Source: an uncultured Microbacterium sp.
GTDB lineage: Bacteria > Actinomycetota > Actinomycetes > Actinomycetales > Microbacteriaceae
NCBI GenBank assembly: GCA_947647645.1
Contig: CANSLE010000002.1
Span: 1-36,446 of the forward strand
Direction: 5' to 3'
DNA: 36,446 nucleotides
The notes beneath the pieces are model-generated. The model saw only the letters and a list, made by a program, of their open reading frames with translations. It was not told the origin of the DNA and did not search any database. The position numbers were made by a program, and so were the translations under genes. This document shows positions 1-7,137 of this stretch, piece after piece (the stretch's first letter is position 1; the number at the start of each line of letters is the position of its first letter).

Positions 1-1145
1 CCGCTGCCGCGATCGGCATCGACCTCGCCCTCACCCCGTCCGCCGACTCCGCCTCGCCGGCCCCGGCATCCGTCCCCCTCAACGGAGCGGAGATCGTGCC
101 GTTCCACGGCGCGCACCAGGCCGGCATCGACACCGATGCCCAGGCGCACGGCACGTTCGTCGCGCTCGACCTGCGCGCCGACGTCGACCGCGAGGGCCTG
201 CGCCGCCTCATGCGCGTGCTGAGCGACGACGCCGAACGGCTCACCCAGGGCCGGCCCGCGCTCGCCGACTCCGAGCCGGAGCTCGCCGTCGCGCCCGCCC
301 GACTCACCGTGACGTTCGCATTCGGCCCCGGATTCGTCTCGCGCGCGCAGGGCCCCGCGCCGAGCTGGCTGCGCGCACTGCCGGCGTTCGGCATCGATCG
401 CCTCCGCGACGAGTTCAGCCACGGCGACCTGCTGCTGCAGATCGCCGGCGACGACCCGCTGGCGGTCGCGCACACCACGCGGATGCTGCTGAGGGACGCG
501 CGCAGCTTCGCGGAGGTCCGCTGGACGCAGCAGGGGTTCCGCCGCGCCTACGGCACCGTCGCGCCCGGAACCACCATGCGGAACCTCTTCGGCCAGGTCG
601 ACGGCACCGCCAACCCTCGGCCCGGAACCGGCCACTTCGACGAGGTCGTCTGGTCGGATGCCGGCTGGATGGCCGGCGGCACGGGCATGGTGATCCGCCG
701 CATCCACATGGACCTCGACAAATGGGACCGGCTCGACCGTCCCGGCCGCGAGGACTCCGTCGGACGCACCCTCGCGAACGGGGCCCCGCTCACCGGCACG
801 GCCGAGCACGATGAGCCGGACTTCGCCGCGAAGACCACGATCGGCTTTCCCGTCATCCCAGAGTTCTCGCACATGCGACGATCGCGGCCCGACGACACGA
901 GGCAGCGGATCTTCCGCCGCGGCTACAACTACGACGAGCGTCCGGCGGGCGACCAGGTGTCGGATTCGGGCCTGATCTTCGTGTCCTTCCAGGCCGACAT
1001 CGATGCCCAGTTCGTGCCGATCCAGCGCCGCCTGGACGAGCTCGACCTGCTCAACGAGTGGACGACCCCGATCGGCTCGGCGGTGTTCGCCGTCCCGCCC
1101 GGGTGCCAGCCGGGCGGGTACGTCGGGCAGACGCTGCTGGGGTGA
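1..1145 (+). CDS. efeB: DyP-type heme peroxidase, EfeB-like (5' truncated by window)
   Basis: Deferrochelatase/peroxidase of the DyP family, exported by Tat in the EfeUOB iron-uptake system. The reading frame is open from position 3, so the gene begins before the window. The visible N-terminus (AAAIGIDLALTPSADSA) looks like the end of a Tat signal peptide, followed by the VPFHGAHQAGI segment typical of EfeB. The DyP GXXDG motif is present as GQVDG near nt 590-606. The probable heme-binding His is in EFSHMRRS near nt 860-880, followed by QRIFRRGYNYDE and a C-terminal FVPIQRRLDE block, all in the family order. The 380 visible residues suggest about 40-60 are missing. A GTG at 96 is only an internal codon. 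efeU/efeO would be expected upstream but are not visible. Family assignment is secure; iron versus general peroxidase role is inferred. Confidence 0.9.
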   Translation, partial: AAAIGIDLALTPSADSASPAPASVPLNGAEIVPFHGAHQAGIDTDAQAHGTFVALDLRADVDREGLRRLMRVLSDDAERLTQGRPALADSEPELAVAPARLTVTFAFGPGFVSRAQGPAPSWLRALPAFGIDRLRDEFSHGDLLLQIAGDDPLAVAHTTRMLLRDARSFAEVRWTQQGFRRAYGTVAPGTTMRNLFGQVDGTANPRPGTGHFDEVVWSDAGWMAGGTGMVIRRIHMDLDKWDRLDRPGREDSVGRTLANGAPLTGTAEHDEPDFAAKTTIGFPVIPEFSHMRRSRPDDTRQRIFRRGYNYDERPAGDQVSDSGLIFVSFQADIDAQFVPIQRRLDELDLLNEWTTPIGSAVFAVPPGCQPGGYVGQTLLG

Positions 1146-1179
1146 TCGGGCGGCCTCCCTGATCGCCGAGCCGCCACAT

Positions 1180-1221
1180 TACTGAGACGCCACTGAGACG
1201 TGGGGTCTTCCCGTCTCAGTA
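1180..1221 (+). terminator. Inverted repeat after efeB, probable terminator
   Basis: TACTGAGACG (1180-1189) is perfectly complementary to CGTCTCAGTA (1212-1221), giving a 10-bp stem 34 nt after the efeB stop. The left arm is duplicated: ACTGAGACG occurs again at 1192-1200 and can pair with the same right arm as a 9-bp stem with an 11-nt loop. There is no U-tract, which is common for actinobacterial terminators. Confidence 0.55.
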
Positions 1222-1247
1222 CCTCGCCGCGCTTCACGTATCGCTCT

Positions 1248-1259
1248 ACCGAATTCGGT
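1248..1259. promoter_or_regulatory. Perfect 12-bp palindrome ACCGAATTCGGT upstream of SipW cassette
   Basis: ACCGAATTCGGT is a perfect palindrome 100 bp before the first cassette gene. A -10-like TAAGGT lies at 1303-1308, so the palindrome would sit near -60, a position suited to an activator or repressor site. No cognate regulator is encoded nearby. The functional call is inference. Confidence 0.3.
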
Positions 1260-1359
1260 GGGATTCGGCCGCCAAGGGGAACGGACGCGCCGCAGCCCCG
1301 AATAAGGTGTCGACAAGTTGGGCTCGCCTCATGCCCGGCACCTTTCAGGGGGAAGAGAA

Positions 1360-1953
1360 ATGACCGAATCGCACGAGACCGCCTCACGTCGTCGCGAACC
1401 GCGCAGGAAAGCGCGCGCGAAGGGTGTCCTGGCCATCGCGGCCGGAGCAGCTCTGCTCCTCGGAGGCGGCTACACCTACGCCTACTGGTCGACCTCGGCC
1501 GCGATCAGCAGCTCTGCCGTTCAGGCCGGCGATCTGAACCTCACGCTCGGCACCGGGACGTGGACTCTCGACGGCGCCGTCACGGATCCCACGCAGATCA
1601 CCGGTTCGCTCAGCGCTGTGCACGTGGTGCCGGGAGACGTGTTGACTCTGACACAGCCGGTGACCGTCACCCTCGTCGGAGACACGATCGCCGCCGACCT
1701 GTCCACGAGCATCGACTCTGCGATCCCGACCGATCTCGCCCCCTACGTCACCGTCGGCTTCTCGGCCACCGGTTTCGGGACGGCGCAGTCGAACTCCTCG
1801 TACCGCGTCACGCCGGCGACGGGCAACGGTCCGATCGAAGGCACGGCGACCGTGACGATCACCTTCTCGGGTACCACGCCGGCCCGCGTGGGCGTCACGC
1901 AGACGATCAACCTCGACAAGGTGTCCTTGACCCTCACACAGGCGGCCTCCTGA
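1360..1953 (+). CDS. SipW-dependent exported protein with alternate-type signal peptide (cargo 1)
   Basis: 197-aa protein. A basic N-terminus (RRREPRRKARAKG) leads into a hydrophobic stretch ending GGGYTYAYWSTSAA, the alternate-type signal peptide whose YAYW/SxA end is recognised by SipW-like peptidases. The mature part is a Thr/Ser/Val-rich beta protein of about 150 residues, resembling TasA/camelysin-like matrix proteins in composition; I cannot assign a domain beyond that. ATG at 1360 is chosen because AGGGGGAAGAG lies just before it and the signal peptide begins there; upstream in-frame extension to 1318 would bury the signal. It is the first gene of a four-gene cassette ending in its likely peptidase. 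By analogy with tapA-sipW-tasA it may form a surface or matrix component, which is inference. Confidence 0.8.
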   Translation: MTESHETASRRREPRRKARAKGVLAIAAGAALLLGGGYTYAYWSTSAAISSSAVQAGDLNLTLGTGTWTLDGAVTDPTQITGSLSAVHVVPGDVLTLTQPVTVTLVGDTIAADLSTSIDSAIPTDLAPYVTVGFSATGFGTAQSNSSYRVTPATGNGPIEGTATVTITFSGTTPARVGVTQTINLDKVSLTLTQAAS

Positions 1954-1969
1954 GCGTCGCGGTGCGACC

Positions 1970-2503
1970 ATGGCGCCACCGCAGCGAAAGAGCCGGATGC
2001 GCACTGCCCGAGTCGGCGGCATCCTCGGCGTGGCGCTCGCTCTCTTCGCCGGGGCTCTGACCGCGAACGCCTTCTGGGGCGTGCAGCGAGACATCCCGGT
2101 GTCCGCGACGACGACGGGAGACCTCTCGGTGTCCGCGACGTGGAACGGGGCTCCGCCGAGTTGGACCGACGCGATGCCGGGATCCAGCTCCACGACCGCG
2201 ACACTGCGCATCGTCGTCGGTGCGAAGGGGGACACCCTGCGCTGGGCGCTGAAGGTGCAATTGGGGGTGGCGTCCGAGTTCGCCGACTGGGTCACGATGA
2301 CCGCTCGGGCCGGAGACTGCAGCACCGGCGCGATGGTGCCGTCGACGGGCGCTGGCTATGTTCCACCTCAGGGAGGGTCGGCGCCCGGCGGCACCGTCGA
2401 CGTATGCGTACGGTTGTCGCTGAGCGCGAATGCTCCCTCGACGCTGGCTGGCAGACAGATCTCGCCGACGGTGACGGCGATCGTCGAGCAGCGGAGTGAG
2501 TGA
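1970..2503 (+). CDS. SipW-type exported protein (cargo 2)
   Basis: 177-aa protein. Residues 1-15 are basic, followed by a hydrophobic run VGGILGVALALFAGALTANAFW. It ends in an aromatic-W junction like cargo 1 (AFW here, AYW there), then a Thr/Ser-rich beta domain with two cysteine-containing turns (GDCSTG and VDVCVR) that could form a disulfide. It starts 16 nt after cargo 1. The ATG at 1970 has a weak ribosome site; an in-frame ATG at 1997 (SRMRTARVGG) is a credible alternative and keeps the signal peptide intact. The stop codon shares one base with the next ATG (TGATG), suggesting translational coupling. No enzymatic motif is visible; the function is unknown apart from export. Confidence 0.72.
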   Translation: MAPPQRKSRMRTARVGGILGVALALFAGALTANAFWGVQRDIPVSATTTGDLSVSATWNGAPPSWTDAMPGSSSTTATLRIVVGAKGDTLRWALKVQLGVASEFADWVTMTARAGDCSTGAMVPSTGAGYVPPQGGSAPGGTVDVCVRLSLSANAPSTLAGRQISPTVTAIVEQRSE

Positions 2504-2976
2504 TGACCGCGAAACGCCGTTCCCGCACGCCGTTCTCCGTCGGCGCGTTCCTCATCGGCGCCCTCGTGGGCGGGATGCCGCTCGCCGCGGTCGCCTACTG
2601 GAGCGCCGCATCGGCCGCCCCCGCGTTCTCGGCATCGACGGCGACTCTTCCCGTGCCGAGCCTGTCGTGCAGTTCGCAGTCCGGCTTCCTCGGCCTCACT
2701 CCCTATGCGCGATTCACGTGGACGACGAACGCCGGCGCCACGAGCTACACCGTCACCGCGCGCAACGATGCGAGTCCACCGGCAACCACGACCAGCGAGG
2801 TGAGCGGGCCACCCTTCGACCTGCGTGGCAGTCTCCTCTCGGGCCTCGCGGGCACCTTCCACGTGAGCGTCGTCGCCCACTACGGCACGTGGACGTCCGC
2901 ATCGAGCACCTCCGCCGCGGTGGTGCCGTCCGACCCGCTCCTCGGGTTCCTGTTGGGCGGGACGAAGTGTCAATGA
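2503..2976 (+). CDS. SipW-type exported protein (cargo 3), Fn3/Ig-like
   Basis: 157-aa protein. The signal segment ends GGMPLAAVAYWSAASAAPAF, again with a YW junction. The mature region contains an alternating hydrophobic/Thr pattern (YARFTWTTNAGATSYTVTAR) typical of a fibronectin-III or Ig-like beta sandwich, and two cysteines (LSCSSQ and the penultimate residue, TKCQ) that could pair. ATG 2503 is preferred over the overlapping GTG 2500 because it gives one-base coupling to cargo 2. Its own stop overlaps the peptidase start (ATGA). The four genes therefore form one translationally coupled unit. The role is inferred to be a surface or secreted structural protein. Confidence 0.72.
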   Translation: MTAKRRSRTPFSVGAFLIGALVGGMPLAAVAYWSAASAAPAFSASTATLPVPSLSCSSQSGFLGLTPYARFTWTTNAGATSYTVTARNDASPPATTTSEVSGPPFDLRGSLLSGLAGTFHVSVVAHYGTWTSASSTSAAVVPSDPLLGFLLGGTKCQ

Positions 2977-4202
2977 CCGCGGCCGGTCACGGCCTGCGTC
3001 GAGAGCGCCGGACGAGCCGCACGCGGAGGCGGCCGCGGCGCCTGTGGTCGATCGTGACGACTGTCGCGCTCGGCGTTCTCGTCCTTCTGGCGGTGCTGAC
3101 CGTGGGCGTGCCGCTTCTGCTCGGCGCGCAGCCCTACTCCGTGCTCACCGGCAGCATGCGTCCCGGCATCCCCCCGGGCTCCCTCATCGCTGTCCGCGCC
3201 GTGCCGTTCGAGAACATCCGCGTCGGCGACGTCGTGACCTATCAGCTGGAGTCAGGGAGGTCCGCGGTCGTCACGCACCGGGTCGTGGGGCGCAGCGAAG
3301 CCGCAGACGGAGAACGGATGCTGACCACCCGAGGGGACGCGAACGACCTCGCGGACGCCCTCCCCGTCCGTGAGGTGCAGGTGCGCGGCGTCGTGGTCTT
3401 TGCGGTCCCTCTTCTCGGCTATCCGGGCAGCATCCTGAACGGCCCTTCCCGGTCGGGCATCGTCGTCGCCGGCGGCGTCGCCCTGATCCTCTACGGCGTG
3501 TTCGTCCTGACTCGGAGCATGCGCCGGGGCCGGGGCCGCGCGGCCAAGGCCGCCGTCGTCATCGTCGCCGGCGTGATCGCCCCGTGGTCGGCGACCTCCT
3601 CGGCTCCCGCGAGCGCCGCCGCGGCGAACGATCCGCTACGTGTGAGCGCCGACGGCGAGAACTGGGTCACCGACGGATCTGTGGCGATCGTCGACGGGAG
3701 GGTTCGGCTCGCACCCGGCGGTGCGACGACCGGCCAGCTGTGGGTTCGCAACGACAGCCCCGATGCCGCCACCGCGACGCTCGATGTGAGCGCGCGCCCC
3801 GCGACCGAGAGCCCCATCGACGCCGCCGCCGCCGCGGACATGAGGATATCGATCGACGACAGCCCCGTCGGCGCAGGACGAGTCACCGTGTCCGCGCGCA
3901 TCGACGCGGGAGGCGAGCGCCGGTTCGAGATCGAGACCGCACTCGACGAAGAGTCGCAGAACGACTCTCGGCGAGGCACTGTCCTCGTCGCCGCGACCGT
4001 CAACCTGGCTCAGATCGTCGAGCAGGATCCGCCGCCTCGCCCGAGCGACGGAGGCCGGGATGGCGGCCACAGCGCACCCAGCGATGCGCTGCCGGCAACG
4101 GGGGGAGCGTCGCCGCCGTTTGCCCTCATCGCCCTGGGAGGCGCCGGCGCGATCCTCCTCGGCCGCTCGCTCCGCAGGTCTTCGCGCTCGCGCAGAATGT
4201 AG
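2973..4202 (+). CDS. sipW: SipW/ER-type signal peptidase I fused to an LPXTG-anchored beta domain
   Basis: 409-aa membrane protein. Residues 1-182 are a complete ER-type (SipW) signal peptidase: TM1 about 25-50, catalytic Ser61 in LTGSMRPGI, His102 in VVTHRVVG (His instead of the Lys of ordinary SPase I), the TRGDAND box at 119-125 with a probable catalytic Asp, and TM2 about 160-180. Normal SipW proteins end about here. The frame instead continues: basic MRRGRGRAAK from Met183, a hydrophobic segment ending APASAAAA (about 192-218), a beta-rich region of about 150 residues with poly-Ala linkers, a Gly/Pro/Asp-rich stalk, then LPATG at 373-377, a hydrophobic span and a basic tail. That is a textbook sortase sorting signal. 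The second half could also be made alone from ATG 3519, which is in frame but has only a close GGAG before it. The peptidase call is firm; the role of the fused part is unknown. No sortase is in the window. Confidence 0.85.
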   Translation: MTAAGHGLRRERRTSRTRRRPRRLWSIVTTVALGVLVLLAVLTVGVPLLLGAQPYSVLTGSMRPGIPPGSLIAVRAVPFENIRVGDVVTYQLESGRSAVVTHRVVGRSEAADGERMLTTRGDANDLADALPVREVQVRGVVVFAVPLLGYPGSILNGPSRSGIVVAGGVALILYGVFVLTRSMRRGRGRAAKAAVVIVAGVIAPWSATSSAPASAAAANDPLRVSADGENWVTDGSVAIVDGRVRLAPGGATTGQLWVRNDSPDAATATLDVSARPATESPIDAAAAADMRISIDDSPVGAGRVTVSARIDAGGERRFEIETALDEESQNDSRRGTVLVAATVNLAQIVEQDPPPRPSDGGRDGGHSAPSDALPATGGASPPFALIALGGAGAILLGRSLRRSSRSRRM

Positions 4203-4371
4203 CTCTGGCCTGCCGCCATCGGCGACGGACGGCACACCCGGTGGACAGGCCGCAGGAGCCGGCCGACGGTTTTGGGTTGTGGTAGCCGCGCGCGCGGCGA
4301 CGGTACAGGGGCCGCTACGCGCCACAAACGGCCACACGGGGCGCCGAAGCCATGGAAGCCCGTCACGCAGA

Positions 4372-4403
4372 AACCCCCGGCAAGCTCACGCTTACCGGGG
4401 GTT
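4372..4403 (-). terminator. Rho-independent-like terminator of tRNA-Ser
   Basis: AACCCCCGGCAAGC (4372-4385) pairs with GCTTACCGGGGGTT (4390-4403) around a 4-nt loop, one wobble pair, 14-bp stem. On the minus strand it lies 15 nt after the tRNA CCA end and is followed by a short T run (GGGGGTTTC). Confidence 0.8.
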
Positions 4404-4418
4404 CCAACGTGACTCACG

Positions 4419-4509
4419 TGGCGGTGACGGTGGGATTTGAACCCACGGTAGGGGGTTACCCTACACAACTTTTCGAGAGTTGCACCTTCGGCCGCTCGGA
4501 CACGTCACC
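4419..4509 (-). tRNA. tRNA-Ser (anticodon CGA)
   Basis: Read on the minus strand, acceptor GGTGACG pairs with CGTCACC, followed by discriminator G and an encoded CCA (4421-4419). The anticodon arm CAACT-CTCGAAA-AGTTG gives anticodon CGA, decoding UCG. A long variable arm (TGTAGGG.. CCCCCTAC) and the D-arm CCGAGCGG are typical of class II serine tRNAs, and the T-arm GGGTTCAAATCCC is canonical. Length is 88 nt plus CCA. Confidence 0.96.
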
Positions 4510-4516
4510 GCCGACT

Positions 4517-4522
4517 AGCTTA
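4517..4522 (-). promoter_or_regulatory. Putative -10 (TAAGCT) for tRNA-Ser
   Basis: On the minus strand TAAGCT sits 7 nt before the mature tRNA 5' end, so the transcript may begin at or within a base or two of the tRNA. No strong -35 is evident; TTCGCG at 18 nt spacing is the best candidate. Confidence 0.4.
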
Positions 4523-4580
4523 CGACACTCCGTCGGGTGCCGCGAACCGGCATCCTCTTCACGATGTCGGCGGAGGGGCC

Positions 4581-4586
4581 TAGCGT
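4581..4586 (+). promoter_or_regulatory. -10 element TAGCGT placing TSS at ATG 4593
   Basis: TAGCGT is followed by exactly 6 nt (GAGGAC) and ATG 4593, the same geometry as seven other start codons in this window, implying a leaderless transcript beginning at 4593. Confidence 0.5.
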
Positions 4587-4592
4587 GAGGAC

Positions 4593-4625
4593 ATGACCGA
4601 GGAGACCCCGTGGCGAAGAGGCTGA
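4593..4625 (+). CDS. Possible leaderless mini-ORF MTEETPWRRG overlapping the MFS start
   Basis: ATG 4593 lies exactly 6 nt after a TAGCGT -10 element and opens a 10-codon frame that ends at TGA 4623-4625, 13 nt past the first base of the transporter GTG (4610). The transporter Shine-Dalgarno (AGGAG, 4600-4604) lies inside it. It could be a regulatory uORF/leader peptide. Alternatively it is the real N-terminus of the transporter and a single C is missing from the CCCC run at 4606-4609: adding one C would give MTEETPVAKRLTAEQ in frame. Confidence 0.35.
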   Translation: MTEETPWRRG

Positions 4626-5992
4626 CCGCCGAGCAGCGGCTTGTGCTGACGATCGCGATCCTCGGCTCGTTCGTCGCGTTCCTCGACGGCACGATCGTCA
4701 ACGTCGCGCTGCCGGCGATCGCCCGCGACCTCGGCGGAGGGCTGTCGACCCAGCAGTGGACCGTCGACGCCTACCTCGTCACCCTGGGCGCCCTCATCCT
4801 CGTCGCGGGTGCCGTCAGCGACGCGTTCGGCCGCCTCCTCGTCCTGCGGATCGGCCTCATCGGGTTCGGCATCGCATCGATCGCCGTCGCCCTCTCCCCC
4901 TCCGCGGAGCTCCTTGTCGCTGCGCGCGCGGTGCAGGGAGCGGCCGGTGCGTTCCTCGTCCCGAGCTCCCTCGCCCTCATCACGGCGACGATGCGCGAAC
5001 CGCTGCGTTCCCGCGCGATCGGCATCTGGACGGCATCCACCACCGGCGCGATGATCGTGGGGCCTCTCGTCGGAGGCCTCATCGTCGACCATGCGTCGTG
5101 GCGGTGGGCATTCGGCATCAACCTGCTGCCCATCGCGATCGCGCTCTGGCTGCTCACCCGCCTCGAGCACGGCGACGACCGCCGCGCCGACGCGCGCGTC
5201 GACGTCCTCGGCGCGATCATGTGCACCCTGGGACTCGGCGCAGCGGTCTTCGCGCTCATCGAGCAGCCCAACCTCGGGTGGTCGTCACCGGCGATCTGGA
5301 TGCCGGGGCTCGCGGGCCTCGTCCTGCTCGCCGGCTTCGTGTGGCGCCAGTGCCATGTCCCCGATCCGATCCTGCCGCTCGACCTGTTCCGCAGCCGCAA
5401 CTTCTCGGCCGGCAACCTGTCGACGCTGTTCGTCTATGCGGCCCTGTCCCTCAACGGATTCGTGCTCGCGATCTACCTGCAGCAGGGCGCAGGCCTCAGC
5501 GCAACGCTCGCGGGACTGGCCAGTCTGCCCACCACGCTGCTGATGATCGCGCTCAGCTCGCGCATCGGCACCCTCGTCGGCCGCTGGGGGCCGCGCCTGT
5601 TCATGACGGCCGGCCCGCTCATCATGGCCGCCGGGGCCCTCCCGCTCCTGCTCGTCGCCGACGACTTCGACTACTGGTGGCAGGTGCTGCCGGGCATGGT
5701 CGTCTTCGGGCTGGGACTCGCGCTCACCGTGTCGCCGCTGACATCCACCATCCTCGGCGCCGCCGATCCCGGACGATCCGGCATCGCATCCGCTGTCAAC
5801 AACGCCGTCGCCCGTGTGGCCGGCCTCCTCCCGATCGCGACCCTCGCGGCCCTCACCGGCGGGGCGCTCGATCTCACAGGCTTCCACCGCGCCGCCGTCG
5901 CGACCGCCGTGCTCTTGACCGTCGGCGGCCTGGTCGCACTCGTCGGCATCCGCAATCCCGCACCGGTTTCTCCCGGCCGATCGGCAGGGTAG
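4610..5992 (+). CDS. MFS drug/metabolite exporter, DHA2 (EmrB/QacA) 14-TM type
   Basis: 460-aa proton-coupled exporter of the inner membrane. The N-terminal LDGTIVNVALPAIA is the DHA2 motif D1; GAVSDAFGRLLVLR is motif A between TM2 and TM3; TTGAMIVGPLVGGLI is the antiporter motif C in TM5. About 14 hydrophobic spans can be counted through LVALVGIRNP, matching the family length. The substrate cannot be read from sequence; related proteins export dyes, quaternary ammonium compounds or antibiotics. GTG 4610 has AGGAG 5 nt upstream and is the first credible start in this frame, but see the overlapping leaderless ATG at 4593. It is a monocistron with ldh starting 46 nt later from its own promoter. 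No regulator is adjacent. Confidence 0.88.
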   Translation: MAKRLTAEQRLVLTIAILGSFVAFLDGTIVNVALPAIARDLGGGLSTQQWTVDAYLVTLGALILVAGAVSDAFGRLLVLRIGLIGFGIASIAVALSPSAELLVAARAVQGAAGAFLVPSSLALITATMREPLRSRAIGIWTASTTGAMIVGPLVGGLIVDHASWRWAFGINLLPIAIALWLLTRLEHGDDRRADARVDVLGAIMCTLGLGAAVFALIEQPNLGWSSPAIWMPGLAGLVLLAGFVWRQCHVPDPILPLDLFRSRNFSAGNLSTLFVYAALSLNGFVLAIYLQQGAGLSATLAGLASLPTTLLMIALSSRIGTLVGRWGPRLFMTAGPLIMAAGALPLLLVADDFDYWWQVLPGMVVFGLGLALTVSPLTSTILGAADPGRSGIASAVNNAVARVAGLLPIATLAALTGGALDLTGFHRAAVATAVLLTVGGLVALVGIRNPAPVSPGRSAG

Positions 5993-6026
5993 ATGGGCGG
6001 CGGTGGCCCCGGCATCCCCCGCCTGT

Positions 6027-6032
6027 CAGACT
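6027..6032 (+). promoter_or_regulatory. Leaderless -10 (CAGACT) of ldh
   Basis: CAGACT is followed by 6 nt (GGGGCC) and ATG 6039. The identical hexamer with identical spacing precedes the DUF4192 gene at 35927. Confidence 0.45.
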
Positions 6033-6038
6033 GGGGCC

Positions 6039-6992
6039 ATGAGCGTGATCGAGAACTCCAAACTCACCGTCGTCGGCGCAGGCGCGGTGGGATCGTCCGT
6101 CGCCTATGCGGCCCTCATCCGCGGCTCCGCCCGCCACGTCGCCCTGTACGACATCGCGGCGGAGAAGACCGAGGCGGAGGTGCTCGACCTCGCTCACGGC
6201 GCACAGTTCACCGGCTCGAGCGACATCATCGGCGGCGCCGACATCTCGGTCGCCAAGGGCTCGCACGTCGTCGTGATCACGGCCGGCGCGAAGCAGAAGC
6301 CCGGCCAGACCCGCATCGAACTCGCAGGGGTCAACGCCAGCATCCTCAAGTCGATGATGCCGCAGCTGCTCGACGTCGCCCCGGACGCGACGTTCGTCAT
6401 CGTCACGAACCCCTGCGATGTGCTGACGGTGCTCGCCCAGGAGACCACCGGCCTGCCCCACGAGCGCATCTTCGCCTCCGGTACCGTCCTCGACACGTCC
6501 CGCCTGCGCTGGAAGATCGCGCAGCGCGCCGGCGTCTCGATCTCGAGCGTGCACGCCTACATCGTCGGCGAGCACGGCGACACCGAGTTCCCGCTGTGGT
6601 CGCACGCCACGATCGGCACCGTCCCGATCCTCGACTGGCAGCCGCTCGACGGCCAGCCGAAGTTCACCGTCGAGGAGCTCGACCAGATCGCCGTCGACGT
6701 GCGGGATGCCGCGTACAAGGTCATCCAGGGCAAGGGTGCGACCAACTACGCGATCGGCCTGTCGAGCGCGCGCATCGTCGAGGCGATCCTCGATGATGAG
6801 CACGCCGTCATGCCGGTCTCGGCCGTGCTCGACGACTTCCACGGCGTGAGCGGCGTCGCCCTCTCGGTCCCGGCCGTCGTCTCGGCCGCAGGGGCGGTGC
6901 CCATCCGCGAGACGTCGTTCTCCGACCACGAGCTCGGCCTGTTCCGCCGCTCCGCGGACGCCCTGCGCGAGGTCGCCGACTCGCTGCGCTGA
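6039..6992 (+). CDS. ldh: L-lactate dehydrogenase (NAD+)
   Basis: 317-aa cytoplasmic enzyme interconverting pyruvate/NADH and L-lactate/NAD+. The Rossmann motif GAGAVGSS is at 13-20 and Asp38 in LYDI should bind the NAD ribose. Substrate-binding Arg92 lies in the mobile loop (KPGQTR), with Asp152 and Arg155 in VLDTSRLR and the catalytic His179 in VGEHGDTE. Length and motif order match LDH rather than malate dehydrogenase; the loop residue before Arg (KPGQTR) is the lactate-type sequence. ATG 6039 is preferred over the in-frame 6003 because the Rossmann strand begins a few residues later and a -10 hexamer lies 6 nt upstream, implying a leaderless transcript. It is monocistronic and converges on the fructan operon. 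Confidence 0.95.
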   Translation: MSVIENSKLTVVGAGAVGSSVAYAALIRGSARHVALYDIAAEKTEAEVLDLAHGAQFTGSSDIIGGADISVAKGSHVVVITAGAKQKPGQTRIELAGVNASILKSMMPQLLDVAPDATFVIVTNPCDVLTVLAQETTGLPHERIFASGTVLDTSRLRWKIAQRAGVSISSVHAYIVGEHGDTEFPLWSHATIGTVPILDWQPLDGQPKFTVEELDQIAVDVRDAAYKVIQGKGATNYAIGLSSARIVEAILDDEHAVMPVSAVLDDFHGVSGVALSVPAVVSAAGAVPIRETSFSDHELGLFRRSADALREVADSLR

Positions 6993-7137
6993 GTCGCCCG
7001 GGCCGCTTGCCTCTTCGTGCTGCCTTCCCGCTCACCACGAGCTGCCCCGGCGGGTCGGGAGCGTGGATCGTCCCGGCCCGTGGGCACGTCACCGACACGT
7101 TCGGCTCGTGCGCGATCGACCGCCGGTGGCCCTCCGC

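Noticed and set aside
4372-4509. tRNA-Ser as an integration site for a mobile element
   Set aside because: No integrase, no direct repeat of the tRNA 3' end and no accessory genes next to it.
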